From Chryseosolibacter sp049791675 (lineage in GTDB: Bacteria; Bacteroidota; Bacteroidia; Cytophagales; Cyclobacteriaceae), in assembly GCA_049791675.1 (NCBI GenBank), contig JBARAD010000247.1, positions 27,396 to 91,395 on the forward strand: a DNA stretch of 64,000 bases. Reading direction: 5' to 3'. Both the position numbers and the translations under genes were made by a program. This document shows positions 34,123-43,220 of the stretch, piece by piece. Under the pieces are notes generated by a model. It was given only the letters and a program-made list of their open reading frames with translations. It was not told where the DNA came from and ran no database searches. The stretch's first letter is position 1; each line of letters opens with the position of its first letter.

Positions 34123-35067
34123 ATGGCAAAGAGATTTTTTATTGTTACGCTTCTTTCAGCTGCATCGGCAGTGGCCTGGGGTCAGGCTGAAGTTGAATCA
34201 AGTGAAGTGGCCCGGACGTTCCAGGCTGAGCTTGAAGAACAGTATAACCCTAACTCCATCAATCCGATTCCGAAATACGAGCATCATTATAAGCTTCGTG
34301 TGTGGAGGACCATTGATTTAATGGAGAAGCAAAACAAAGGGTTCTTTGCCAACAACGGTGAGATTACAAAGCTCATCCTGGATGCAGTAAGATCCGGTGA
34401 GATCACGGATGTGTACGCGTCTGATTCTCTGACCACCAAGATCAGCAAGGAACAATTCCTCGGCCGATTGGTACAGAGCCAGGGCGCAGTGTATGATCAG
34501 TGGGATCCTACCCGCAGCTGGTATACGGATGAGATCGCCAGCTACAACGGCAGAAACTATCGTGTATTGGTTGACAATACGGGAAAGAATCCTGAAACTT
34601 CTCCCGACGAGTGGGCTTCTACGTCAGAAGGTAAAGCCATCGACTACCTGCCAAGGGATATGAACATCCTGCGTCTGGTGGAAGATGTGATCTTTGACAG
34701 AAGAAGGTCAGTACTGAAATACGACATTCAGGCTATCCAGATTATCATTCCGGGTTCCAAGACGTCTACGCAGGTAGATGAGGAATTGGGGTGGTTCAAG
34801 TACAAGGATCTGGAAAAAGTCTTCCGTAACCACCCGCAAAAGGCAGTGTGGTTCAACAGGCAGAACACAGCGCAGAATAAGAATTTCGCTGATGCCATTT
34901 TGTTAAGACTTTTCCATGGCACCATCCGCAAGATAGAAAACCCGGATGATGAAACGATCTTCGAGGTCTACACTGCGAACGGCAAGAGCTGGCGCGAGGC
35001 TGTCTGGGCGACCGAATGGGCCGAGCTCGAGCTGATGGAGAAAGAGCACAACCTCTGGGAGTTTTAA
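34123..35067 (+). CDS. gldN: T9SS ring component GldN (PorN) with an internal CBM5/12-like segment
   Basis: 314 residues with a signal peptide (FFIVTLLSAASAVAWG). The beginning (YEHHYKLRVWRTIDLMEKQNKGFF in pieces, 53-75) and the end (VLKYDIQAIQIIIPG, 197-211, then NFADAILLRLF) are typical GldN. It partners GldK in the periplasmic ring linked to the GldLM motor. Residues about 126-170 (DNA 34498-34632) contain W-x-Y, E/D-I-A-SYNGRNYRVL, VDNTGKNPET and DEW, the pattern of small ChtBD3/CBM5_12-type carbohydrate-binding repeats. I do not recall such an insertion in the described GldN/PorN. It is the last gene before a strong terminator. Confidence 0.93.
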   Translation: MAKRFFIVTLLSAASAVAWGQAEVESSEVARTFQAELEEQYNPNSINPIPKYEHHYKLRVWRTIDLMEKQNKGFFANNGEITKLILDAVRSGEITDVYASDSLTTKISKEQFLGRLVQSQGAVYDQWDPTRSWYTDEIASYNGRNYRVLVDNTGKNPETSPDEWASTSEGKAIDYLPRDMNILRLVEDVIFDRRRSVLKYDIQAIQIIIPGSKTSTQVDEELGWFKYKDLEKVFRNHPQKAVWFNRQNTAQNKNFADAILLRLFHGTIRKIENPDDETIFEVYTANGKSWREAVWATEWAELELMEKEHNLWEF

Positions 35068-35091
35068 CCAGGACGAAGAAAATATAGAAAG

Positions 35092-35117
35092 AAGGGACCT
35101 GTGGTCCCTTTTTTTTT
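35092..35117 (+). terminator. Terminator of the gldKLMN operon
   Basis: AAGGGACC (35092-35099), TGT loop, GGTCCCTT (35103-35110), then a run of T to 35117. Confidence 0.9.
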
Positions 35118-35125
35118 GAAAGGGG

Positions 35126-35164
35126 CTAGGCCCCTAAATCCCTTGAAGGAGACTTTAGGGCTAG
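35126..35164. repeat. Small inverted repeat, probable dispersed Bacteroidota intergenic hairpin
   Basis: CTAGGCCCCTAAA (35126-35138) and TTTAGGGCTAG (35154-35164) are imperfect inverted copies; CCCTTGAAGGAG lies between them. Elements of the type CCCTAAA-CCC..GGG-TTTAGGG are, as I recall, frequent between genes in this phylum. The right end contains the uvrC stop codon. It may serve as a terminator for uvrC. Confidence 0.5.
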
Positions 35165-36930
35165 TTCATCGATTTCACGATTTCGGCCTTTTTCTTGCCG
35201 ACGATGGTTTCAAGTTCCTCGAATGGAGCCTCCTTGATTTTCTTTACTGACTTGAAGTGACGCAACAGCTTGTTGGCTGTGCTTCTGCCAATACCATGCA
35301 GGTCTTCAATCTCCGTTTTTATGGTAGCCTTACTCCGCTTCTGGCGATGGAAATTTATTGCGAAACGGTGCGCCTCATCCCGGACCTGCTGCAACAAAAG
35401 CAACCCGGGTGATTTCTTGCTGACGTGTAAGGGAATAGGATCCTCCGGATAATATATTTCTTCGAGCTTCTTAGCGATTCCTGCGATGGGAATTTTCCCA
35501 TAGACACCTAACTCCTTCAAAGCTTCGCAGGCACTGCTAAGCTGGCCCTTGCCTCCGTCGACAAGAATAAGATCAGGCAGTTGTCCTGCTTCCTCGAGAA
35601 TTCTTTTATATCTGCGTCCGACTATCTCTTTCATCGATGCGAAATCGTCCGGGCCAGTGACCGTCTTGATATTGAAATGCCTGTAATTCTTTTTGTCCGC
35701 CTTGCCGTTTACGAAACGCACCATCGAAGCCACCGGTGTGGTTCCCTGGAAATTGGAGTTGTCGAAGCACTCGATCACGAGTGGCAAGGCAGGCAGATGC
35801 AGATCTTTTTGAAGAATGCTGAGGGTTTCCAGGTGTTTCGATTTCTTGCCCTCCCGCAGGATTTCCTTTTCGTTCTTGAGCTCCAGTGCATTGCGTAGCG
35901 AAAGGCTCACCAATTTCTTTTTGTCTCCGATCTTTGGTACGACGTTCTCAACATTTTCCTCCAGCAAGCTGATCTGAATGTTGCTGTAGACGACGTTGTT
36001 GTTGCCCACACGCAGTTCCTGGGCTGCGAACGCCAGTAATTCTTCATCGGATTCGTCAAGCTTCTTCTTTACTTCCACAGACTTTGAATAGACAATCGCC
36101 CCCTCTTTCACCTGCATGTAATTGATGTACGCGTAGGCTTCGATACTGGCGATCGTGAGCACGTCGATGTCGGTGAGCGCACGGTTAACGACCATTGATT
36201 TGGACTGGAAGCGCTCAAGCGTATTCAGTTTTTCTTTATAGCGCTGTGCTCTTTCAAATTCCATGTTGCCTGCCGCATCTTCCATTTGTGCTTTGAAGTA
36301 GCGATGCACGATACTGAGATCGCCCTTCAGGATGTTCCTTGCCTGCTCGATCTCCTCCTGATAAGCTTCCTCGGTCTGAGCTCCGATACACGGAGCCTTG
36401 CAGTTGCCGATGTGGTACTCCAGACAAACTTTGAATTTCTGTTGTTCAATTGCCTGTTGGTTGAGCAGGAGGCTGCAGGTACGGATGGAATATAATTTCC
36501 GCACCAGGTCTAATACATTCTTCATCGCCGATACACTCGAATAGGGCCCGAAATATTCCCCCTGTTCGGGAATGTATTTGCGCGTGTAAATGATCCGTGG
36601 AAATCTTTCTTTGAGGATGCAGATGTAAGGAAATGTTTTGTCATCCTTCAGCAGGATGTTGTACTTCGGCTGGTTTTGTTTGATGAAATTATTCTCGAGT
36701 AAGAGCGCGTCGAATTCAGTATCAGACACCGTGTATTCGATGCCTGATATTTCTGAAACGAGCTTGAGTGTCTTCCTGTTTACCCCGGCAGCTTTGGTAA
36801 AATAACTGTTGACCCTTTTCTTGAGGCTCTTGGCTTTACCGATGTAAATCAGCTCATTCCCGGAATTGTAAAAGCGGTAAACGCCGGGAGAGTCCGGTAA
36901 GCGCTGGATAGCCTCTCTGATATCGGCCAT
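35161..36930 (-). CDS. uvrC: UvrABC system protein C
   Basis: 589 residues. Nucleotide excision repair nuclease making both incisions around lesions bound by UvrB. Domains in order: N-terminal GIY-YIG nuclease (GVYRFYNSGNELIYIGKAK, in pieces, residues 16-36), a cysteine-containing middle (CKAPCIG near residue 180, typical of a metal site), a UVR/UvrB-binding helix region (about 205-240), the RNase H-like endonuclease (IECFDNSNFQGTTPVASMV with catalytic Asp, and LILVDGGKGQLSSA), and C-terminal helix-hairpin-helix (LHGIGRSTANKLLRHF). It is 9 bp downstream of the PBP gene. Confidence 0.97.
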   Translation of the reverse strand: MADIREAIQRLPDSPGVYRFYNSGNELIYIGKAKSLKKRVNSYFTKAAGVNRKTLKLVSEISGIEYTVSDTEFDALLLENNFIKQNQPKYNILLKDDKTFPYICILKERFPRIIYTRKYIPEQGEYFGPYSSVSAMKNVLDLVRKLYSIRTCSLLLNQQAIEQQKFKVCLEYHIGNCKAPCIGAQTEEAYQEEIEQARNILKGDLSIVHRYFKAQMEDAAGNMEFERAQRYKEKLNTLERFQSKSMVVNRALTDIDVLTIASIEAYAYINYMQVKEGAIVYSKSVEVKKKLDESDEELLAFAAQELRVGNNNVVYSNIQISLLEENVENVVPKIGDKKKLVSLSLRNALELKNEKEILREGKKSKHLETLSILQKDLHLPALPLVIECFDNSNFQGTTPVASMVRFVNGKADKKNYRHFNIKTVTGPDDFASMKEIVGRRYKRILEEAGQLPDLILVDGGKGQLSSACEALKELGVYGKIPIAGIAKKLEEIYYPEDPIPLHVSKKSPGLLLLQQVRDEAHRFAINFHRQKRSKATIKTEIEDLHGIGRSTANKLLRHFKSVKKIKEAPFEELETIVGKKKAEIVKSMN

Positions 36931-36939
36931 AGGGTCTCC

Positions 36940-39276
36940 TTAATTAAAATCATCGAGTGTAATCTCTTTGAGCGGTTCGGTATAGGTGGAGTCAGACTCG
37001 GCATACTGGTTACAGTTCAACGTCATATCAAGACTTGTACTGGGCCTTCTGAACAGCCCTTTGCCAAATCCTACTTCCGGATTTTCGTAAACCTTTAACA
37101 TGTATTTTTCCCATATCGGGCGAGCTGTTTTTCCGCCTTGTCCGAAGAACCAGGAGGGGAAGTGTATGCTGCGTTCATCGCCGCCTACCCATACGCCTGT
37201 TACCAGGTTATGGGTGATTCCGATATACCAGCCATCGGAGGCATCGTTTGTAGTTCCTGTTTTTCCTCCGATCTCATTGTCTTTCTTGAGCGAATAATTC
37301 AGTGCGCGGGAAGTTCCACCTTCTTCTTCAACACCACCCTGAAGCATATAGATCATTTTGTAGGCGGTTTTTTCGTCCATAGCCTGCCGTGTTTTTGGAA
37401 CGAATGACTCGATGACGTTTCCATTCTTATCTTCAATGCGCGTTAGAAAATACGGGTCGGTATGAATACCCAGATTTACAAAGCTGGAATACGCTGAAAC
37501 CATATCGTGCAATGTTACGTCACTTGTTCCCAGCGCGATTGAAGGCACTGCTTCGAGGTGCGTGGTGATCCCGAGGCGTTTTGCAAAGTCGACAACGTTT
37601 TGCGCTTTCACATGGTCGATCAATTGCGCGCTGATCGAGTTAATGGAGCGGGCCATGGCCTGACGGAGATTGTATTTTTGCCCGCTTCCATAATCGCCCT
37701 CAGCATTTTTGGGATACCATGTTCCGCCCGGAACTTTGATGACTGGCGTTATGTCCAGTAACTGATAGCATGGCGAATACCCGTCTTCGATCGCTTTTCC
37801 ATAGACAAAAGCCTTGAAGGTTGAGCCGGGCTGGCGGGTGGATTGTTTTACGTGGTCGTATTTGAAGTGTTTGAAGTCGATACCACCGACCCATGCCTTG
37901 ATTTCCCCTGTTCCGGGATCCATGGACATCATGCCGGTCTGCAGGAAACGGTTATAATAACGGAGCGAATCCATGGAGCTGAACACGGTATCGCGTTCAC
38001 CTTTCCAGCTGAAAACGGTCATGGGTTTCTTAACATTCAGCATGATCTCTACCGAGTCGGATTTCTCACCGTACTTCTGAACCAGCGCTTTGTAGGCAAC
38101 GGTCTTTTTGATCTTTTTCTGCAGGAAGCTTTTGATCTCATGACCGTCATCATCCACCCAAGGCTCGCTGCCCTTGAGTTTCCACTGATTTGTAAATTCA
38201 TTCTGCAGCCCGGCCATGTGTTCAGCCACTGCCTGCTCGCCATATTCCTGCATCCGGCTATCAATCGTAGTATGGATCTTCAATCCCGACTCCCAGAGGT
38301 CGTAACCTCTTTCCTTACACCATGCCATCAGGTAGGTGGTTAACACGGACCTGAAGTATGTGGCAATGCCCTTGTTCTGGTTTTGCACCTGGTACTCCAG
38401 GTCTATCGGAAGCGCGCGGATAGAATCATAACCCGTCTTATCCTTGATGTATCCATGATAGTACAGTTTGTAGAGCACTTCGTTTCGTTTCCGAAGCGAA
38501 TTTTGCGGGTTCCGCTGCGGATTGTAGAAAGTGGGTGCCTGCAGCATGCCTACCAGCACAGCAGATTCCTGGATGTTGAGGCTGTCGGGTTGTTTATTGA
38601 AATAGGTTTCGGCCGCGACTTTGATACCATAGGCGTTGCTGCTGAAATCACTGGTATTAAGATACATCGTGATGATTTCTTCCTTTGTGAAATTCTTTTC
38701 CAGCTGGATCGATATAATCCATTCTTTTGTCTTCTGGATCACGCGTCGAACAAGTCCCCCCAGGTTGGCCAGATGACCATCGAGTTCCGGATTGATGGTA
38801 TAGAGGTTCTTTGCCAATTGTTGTGTGATCGTACTCCCACCACCGGCGGAATTAAAGGTGAGGATTCCCCAGAATACACGGGGATAAGCCCAGAAATCCA
38901 TGCCCGCATGTTCGTAGAAGCGGTGGTCTTCCGAAAGCAGCAGTGTGTTGACGAGATCAGGCGAGAGCTGGTCGTAACTTACCTGGCTGCGGTTATACCG
39001 GAAATACCGACCGAGAGAGACGCCATCGGCAGAGATCAACTCTGAAGACAAGTCATTTTGAGGATTTTCAATCGCCGCATAGCTGGGCATTTTTCCGAAA
39101 AGGCCAAAGAGGTCGATGCTGACAGTATATACATAGAGCGGTATACCGACAATAATGGCAAGAAATAATATCCAGGCTCCCTTAATGGCTTTTTTAAACC
39201 ATGATTTCTCTAAAAGCAGCGGGTTATTATTGGTTTTTCGTTTGGTAGTTCTTTTCGAAGAAACGGAGGTATTCAT
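36940..39276 (-). CDS. Class A penicillin-binding protein (PBP1A-like transglycosylase/transpeptidase)
   Basis: 778 residues. A basic N-terminus, then a single transmembrane segment (WILFLAIIVGIPLYVYTV, about 35-52). The GT51 domain has its catalytic Glu116 in LSEDHRFYEHAG and GGSTITQQLAKNL (about 158-170). The transpeptidase domain has SxxK as STFK (Ser485), SxN near residue 547 in ARSINS and KTG at 672-674. It polymerises and crosslinks peptidoglycan in the periplasm. The start overlaps the 3' end of the sprE-like gene by 50 bp, with no later ATG available, so translation is likely coupled. uvrC follows downstream. Confidence 0.96.
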   Translation of the reverse strand: MNTSVSSKRTTKRKTNNNPLLLEKSWFKKAIKGAWILFLAIIVGIPLYVYTVSIDLFGLFGKMPSYAAIENPQNDLSSELISADGVSLGRYFRYNRSQVSYDQLSPDLVNTLLLSEDHRFYEHAGMDFWAYPRVFWGILTFNSAGGGSTITQQLAKNLYTINPELDGHLANLGGLVRRVIQKTKEWIISIQLEKNFTKEEIITMYLNTSDFSSNAYGIKVAAETYFNKQPDSLNIQESAVLVGMLQAPTFYNPQRNPQNSLRKRNEVLYKLYYHGYIKDKTGYDSIRALPIDLEYQVQNQNKGIATYFRSVLTTYLMAWCKERGYDLWESGLKIHTTIDSRMQEYGEQAVAEHMAGLQNEFTNQWKLKGSEPWVDDDGHEIKSFLQKKIKKTVAYKALVQKYGEKSDSVEIMLNVKKPMTVFSWKGERDTVFSSMDSLRYYNRFLQTGMMSMDPGTGEIKAWVGGIDFKHFKYDHVKQSTRQPGSTFKAFVYGKAIEDGYSPCYQLLDITPVIKVPGGTWYPKNAEGDYGSGQKYNLRQAMARSINSISAQLIDHVKAQNVVDFAKRLGITTHLEAVPSIALGTSDVTLHDMVSAYSSFVNLGIHTDPYFLTRIEDKNGNVIESFVPKTRQAMDEKTAYKMIYMLQGGVEEEGGTSRALNYSLKKDNEIGGKTGTTNDASDGWYIGITHNLVTGVWVGGDERSIHFPSWFFGQGGKTARPIWEKYMLKVYENPEVGFGKGLFRRPSTSLDMTLNCNQYAESDSTYTEPLKEITLDDFN

Positions 39277-41815
39277 TCAGGCCTTTGGTTCTATAAAAAA
39301 TGTCAAAATTGTCTTTAGTAATTACAAAATTATTGAATTTATGGTTTCGTAGTTCAGTGTTACCCTGCAGGTTTTCGGTGAACGTTTGGAAATACGCCAT
39401 GGCTGCATTTTTATCAGGCAAGTCAGACACAAAGGTAAGCGCATACCCGTCATTTAACACCAGGTGGCTTGTCTTAAGATTCAATTCGGCGAAATGCGCG
39501 TTGTTCAAGTTCTCAAGCGCAGACGCTGTCAATTCATTCATTCCTTTCTTCAGCGGGTAGACCAGTACAAAGTAATGTGGTTGTTCCAGAGACGAATTAA
39601 ACCGGATACCCTGGCGCTTCTCTTCGGCTTCGGCAAAATCCCAGGAGGCAACCAGGAGCTTCTGGGCGTAATTGCCCTGGTCTGTTTCCGGGTAGGTTTT
39701 AATATACTCCTGTAAAGAATACTGATACTTGCTGATGTCTTCCGTTTCGCCAGTGATCAGAATTTGCAGCAGCCGCAGCGTTGGATTGAACGAGGTTTCC
39801 CCCAACTGCATGGCCTGGTGAACAATTTGATTTGCCGAATCATAATGACCAGCTTCAAAGATTTCATAGGCTTCCTTATAGATGGCTTGCTGTTTTCCCG
39901 CAACCTGGCTTGATTCCTGGAGATAATCCGGGTTGATCAGGATCTTTGTAAAGGTCGAATTCGGATGATCCTTTATCAGCCGCGCCGCATAATTTTCTGC
40001 TTTTGTTGAATCGGCGTCTCTTGTGATCAGATACAACGTATATAAAACTTCCGGCTCGTATTCCGACTCAGGAAAACGGTCCAGGAGTCGCGTGTAGATC
40101 TCGACCGCGTTTTCCTTTTCCTCGAGTTTAAAGTTATAGATGTCGCCGAGATGGAAGTAGGCATCTTCAATTTTTGAAAGCGCCTCCTGTCTGGCTTCTT
40201 CGGTACGGGGAATTTCTTTGTCTAAGCCCGCAAAGGCCACGTCAACGGGGTCGGCATTGGCCACTTCCGCTGCAGCGGTTTCACCTGTGGCTGTTGTGTC
40301 GGGGCCGCTGACATCTGTGCTTTCGGCAATGGAGTTGGCAATGCGTTGGGACCGTCGCCAGTTATCTTCCAGTTTGATGTCGCCCCAGATGCGCCTGAAC
40401 TCGGACTGACCCGCAGACATGGACGCAGGATTGCCAAAATACCAGTCACCTGAGACTTCGTTTGTTTCGCTGCTGTTGTTAAAGAAATTGTCATTCGATA
40501 CTGTCTCAATATCCACGCGATTCCGGCGCTTTTTCTTTTTGCCTTCCTTCAATTCTGCCAGCCTTCTTTCAGCCGTAACGACAGAATCCACTTTGGCGCG
40601 CAGCGCAGCTGAGTCCAGGTTTGAAAGCGCCAGCAGGCTGTCCTGCCATTGCACTGTTTTTAAGTGCTGAACAAATTCATTCAGTATTTCCTGCCTGGAT
40701 TTAATGGCGGCATAACCTTCATAATCCGTCGGTAAAGCAGCGATGGCGCTGTCATAATATGCCTGCGACAATTCGTAATCCTTCAGTGAGTCATAGTAGA
40801 TCTCGCCGAGTTTCAGAAAGGCTTCTCCCTGAATGCGTTTGTTGTTGCCGCTCCTCACAGACTGATTCAGATGGCGGATAGCGCCACTGATGTTATTTTG
40901 TTTCAATTCAAAAATCCCTATTTCATAATAGATCTTGTCTTTAAAATCTTTGTTCTTGGAATCTTTGAGAAGTTTCCGGAATGATTTCCGCGCTGTGTTC
41001 ACATCGCGGTTCCTGGAGATCTCTGTAACCTGTGCCATGTAGAGGCGGGCATAAAAATCAACTTCGTATTCAGGATTGGTACCCAGACATTTTTTGTAAT
41101 AATTATATGCTTCGGCCTCAAAGCCAAGTTCCTGATAGACCTGCCCGATGATAAAATATATTCTTCCGCGACGGTCTTTCTTCTTCAGCAGGTCATCGGC
41201 CGCGGTAAGATTCCTCACCATTCGGTCGTAGTCGTCGAGTGTCTGGTAAAAATGTGCTTTCTCGAGGAAGAATTTCTTTTTGTTCGTTTTGCTTAGCCGG
41301 GCTTTTTCAAGGAAATCAATGGCAGCCTGCGCATTGTTCATCTCCCTGTGTTCAATATAAGTTCTGGCGAGATTCAGTATCGCCAGGTGTTTGGCGTCTT
41401 TATCCTTTGAATTTGTATTGACAAACTTGAAGGTTTGAATGGCGTTCCCCCAATCCAGGCTGTACATGCGGGCTTTGCCCACCAGTATGTATGCATCGTC
41501 CACCCACTTGCTGTTGGGATGTCGCTGAATGGCGATGCTGGCCATTTTAATGGCTTCCTGAATCTCTTTATCAAAGCCTTTTGCGAGTGTCGAATCAAAT
41601 GAGGGGTATAGTTTCAGGATGCGGTTATAGTCATCAACATGGCTTGTCAGGATGGTATTCTCCACCTTGTTGATTTCCTCCAGCGCATAGTAATATCCGT
41701 TGAAATGGGCCGTTGTGTTGTGATATGCTTTGCTCGTCCAGGTATTTCGCTCTGATGAACAGGAGAGAAGTGACACAAATAGCAGAAGACACGAATATGA
41801 CAGCAGATTCTTCAA
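39227..41815 (-). CDS. sprE: T9SS-associated TPR lipoprotein, SprE/PorW-like
   Basis: 862 residues. Lipoprotein signal with lipobox LLSC (near residue 19). The opening RNTWTSKAYHNTTAHFNGYYYALEEINKVE (in pieces) resembles SprE, a lipoprotein needed for gliding and T9SS in Flavobacterium and homologous to PorW. Many tetratricopeptide-like helix pairs follow (AIQTFKFVNTNSKDKDAKHLAILNLARTYIE, LGEIYYDSLKDYELSQAYYDSAIAALP, AVEIYTRLLDRFPESEYEPEVLYTLYLI, in pieces). A disordered basic and acidic section lies at about 410-560, containing KEGKKKKRRNR. Its end overlaps the PBP gene. Symbol is by family resemblance; I am fairly but not fully sure. Confidence 0.85.
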   Translation of the reverse strand: MKNLLSYSCLLLFVSLLSCSSERNTWTSKAYHNTTAHFNGYYYALEEINKVENTILTSHVDDYNRILKLYPSFDSTLAKGFDKEIQEAIKMASIAIQRHPNSKWVDDAYILVGKARMYSLDWGNAIQTFKFVNTNSKDKDAKHLAILNLARTYIEHREMNNAQAAIDFLEKARLSKTNKKKFFLEKAHFYQTLDDYDRMVRNLTAADDLLKKKDRRGRIYFIIGQVYQELGFEAEAYNYYKKCLGTNPEYEVDFYARLYMAQVTEISRNRDVNTARKSFRKLLKDSKNKDFKDKIYYEIGIFELKQNNISGAIRHLNQSVRSGNNKRIQGEAFLKLGEIYYDSLKDYELSQAYYDSAIAALPTDYEGYAAIKSRQEILNEFVQHLKTVQWQDSLLALSNLDSAALRAKVDSVVTAERRLAELKEGKKKKRRNRVDIETVSNDNFFNNSSETNEVSGDWYFGNPASMSAGQSEFRRIWGDIKLEDNWRRSQRIANSIAESTDVSGPDTTATGETAAAEVANADPVDVAFAGLDKEIPRTEEARQEALSKIEDAYFHLGDIYNFKLEEKENAVEIYTRLLDRFPESEYEPEVLYTLYLITRDADSTKAENYAARLIKDHPNSTFTKILINPDYLQESSQVAGKQQAIYKEAYEIFEAGHYDSANQIVHQAMQLGETSFNPTLRLLQILITGETEDISKYQYSLQEYIKTYPETDQGNYAQKLLVASWDFAEAEEKRQGIRFNSSLEQPHYFVLVYPLKKGMNELTASALENLNNAHFAELNLKTSHLVLNDGYALTFVSDLPDKNAAMAYFQTFTENLQGNTELRNHKFNNFVITKDNFDIFYRTKGLNEYLRFFEKNYQTKNQ

Positions 41816-41882
41816 GAGCGACGAATTAATTACTTAAGAACGCAAAATTCCTAAATTCCATATTATAATCAGGCAGATTCTC

Positions 41883-41890
41883 TAATTTTG
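41883..41890 (+). promoter_or_regulatory. -7 element of the M23 peptidase gene
   Basis: TAATTTTG matches TAnnTTTG and lies 17 bp before the TTG start at 41908. -33 TTG not evident. Confidence 0.4.
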
Positions 41891-41907
41891 TCTAAAATGC
41901 CATTCCT

Positions 41908-42771
41908 TTGAAAGCAAAGAAAACGTTATCCAGCGCGCTCACCACCCGCTATCAGCTTATCATTCGCAATGAGGAGAATTTTGCCGAAAAGACGAGCCTT
42001 GGATTTACTTATTCGAAATTAATTCTTTTTTCCTTCCTGCTGTTCATCGCTGTTTTCGGAATGAGTTTGTTTTTGGTCGAGACTGTGCTGGAGAAATGGT
42101 TTGATCCAAAATACGAGCAAATGGTACTCAACCAACAGTTGTACGGTTTGGCGCTGAAGGTGGATTCGCTTGCCCTGGAAGTGGACCGCAAGGACCGGTT
42201 CATCGCAAACTTCCAACGGGTTTTAAGTGGAGACACAAGTGATTTTCAGGATCCCGCCGAGATCTTAAGAGGGGAATCGCAGCCGCTGAACCGGCCATCG
42301 GTAGTTCAGCTCGAGCCGACGGATACTGCCTTCAGAAAGGACTTTGAGAAATCGGACATGTCATTGATCTCGCTCGCAAATGTGAAGAGACAGGAACTCC
42401 ACGAGTCGTTTTTCTTCTCGCCGATCACCGGATTCATCTCCGACCGCTATAATGTCAGAAAGGGTCATTACGGGGTGGATATTGTTACCAAGACCAATGA
42501 ACCTGTAAAGTGTATTGCGGATGGCACCGTGCTGTTTTCCTCCTGGACACAGGATGCTGGCTATGTGATCATGATCCAGCACAGCGCGAACCTCATTTCG
42601 GTGTATAAGCACAATGCAGAACTTTATAAAAAAGTTGGTACCTTTGTTAATGCGGGTGAAATCATTGCACTGGTGGGGAACAGCGGAGAACTGACGAATG
42701 GACCGCACCTGCATTTTGAATTATGGTATAACGGGAATTCGTTGAATCCTGAAGAATTTGTCACTTTTTAA
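41908..42771 (+). CDS. M23 family metallopeptidase
   Basis: 287 residues, beginning at TTG (41908); a stop lies upstream and the next ATG is inside the membrane segment, so TTG is the best start. One transmembrane helix (LILFSFLLFIAVFGMSLFLV, about 38-57), then a coiled-coil stretch (about 75-110), then the LytM/M23 domain: GHYGVDIVTKTNEPV with HxxxD, and GPHLHFELWYNG with HxH. It should cleave peptidoglycan crosslinks or act as an activator. It is 11 bp before the bactofilin gene, a pairing known from other bacteria where both shape the cell. Confidence 0.9.
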   Translation: MKAKKTLSSALTTRYQLIIRNEENFAEKTSLGFTYSKLILFSFLLFIAVFGMSLFLVETVLEKWFDPKYEQMVLNQQLYGLALKVDSLALEVDRKDRFIANFQRVLSGDTSDFQDPAEILRGESQPLNRPSVVQLEPTDTAFRKDFEKSDMSLISLANVKRQELHESFFFSPITGFISDRYNVRKGHYGVDIVTKTNEPVKCIADGTVLFSSWTQDAGYVIMIQHSANLISVYKHNAELYKKVGTFVNAGEIIALVGNSGELTNGPHLHFELWYNGNSLNPEEFVTF

Positions 42772-42782
42772 ACTAAAATCTT

Positions 42783-43220
42783 ATGTTCACCTCCAAAGAA
42801 GAAAAGCGTGTGGCCGAAGAGATCAGCAATTCGAGCAACACCATCGGTAAAGGTACCTTTCTAGAAGGCAATGTTGAGACCTATGGTAATATCAGGATCG
42901 AAGGAAAAGTCACCGGTAACGTTAAATCCAAATCTAAAGTAGCGCTGGGTCCCTCCTCCTTTATCCAGGGCAACGTAATCGCACAGAACGCTGACCTTGA
43001 AGGCGAGGTTAAGGGCCGCATCGAGGTGGCGGAGCTACTGGTGCTCAAGGCAACCGCCGTAATCCACGGAGATATTGTTACCGGGAAGCTGGTGGTGGAG
43101 CCCGGAGCGTTATTCAATGGTTCCTGCAAAATGGGAGCCGCCGTGAAGGAGATTAAAATAGCAGAAAATGGCGCGCAAACCCGGACCCTCAACACCCAGC
43201 AGGAAGCCAAATCGATATAA
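42783..43220 (+). CDS. Bactofilin (polymer-forming cytoskeletal protein)
   Basis: 145 residues. The core (about 25-115) is a right-handed beta helix with the repeated short strands FLEGNVETYGNIRIEGKVTGNVKSKSKVAL (in pieces), EGEVKGRIEVAELLVLKATAVIHGDIV and GALFNGSCKM, each rung about 17 residues. The tail is a short flexible segment. Bactofilins polymerise on membranes without nucleotide and often recruit M23 peptidases, as here (11 bp upstream). Its 3' end overlaps the AtpZ-like gene by 53 bp. Confidence 0.93.
   Translation: MFTSKEEKRVAEEISNSSNTIGKGTFLEGNVETYGNIRIEGKVTGNVKSKSKVALGPSSFIQGNVIAQNADLEGEVKGRIEVAELLVLKATAVIHGDIVTGKLVVEPGALFNGSCKMGAAVKEIKIAENGAQTRTLNTQQEAKSI

Noticed and set aside
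38383..39045. 220-codon open frame antisense to the penicillin-binding protein
   Set aside because: Shadow frame; the sense strand encodes the complete GT51 domain.
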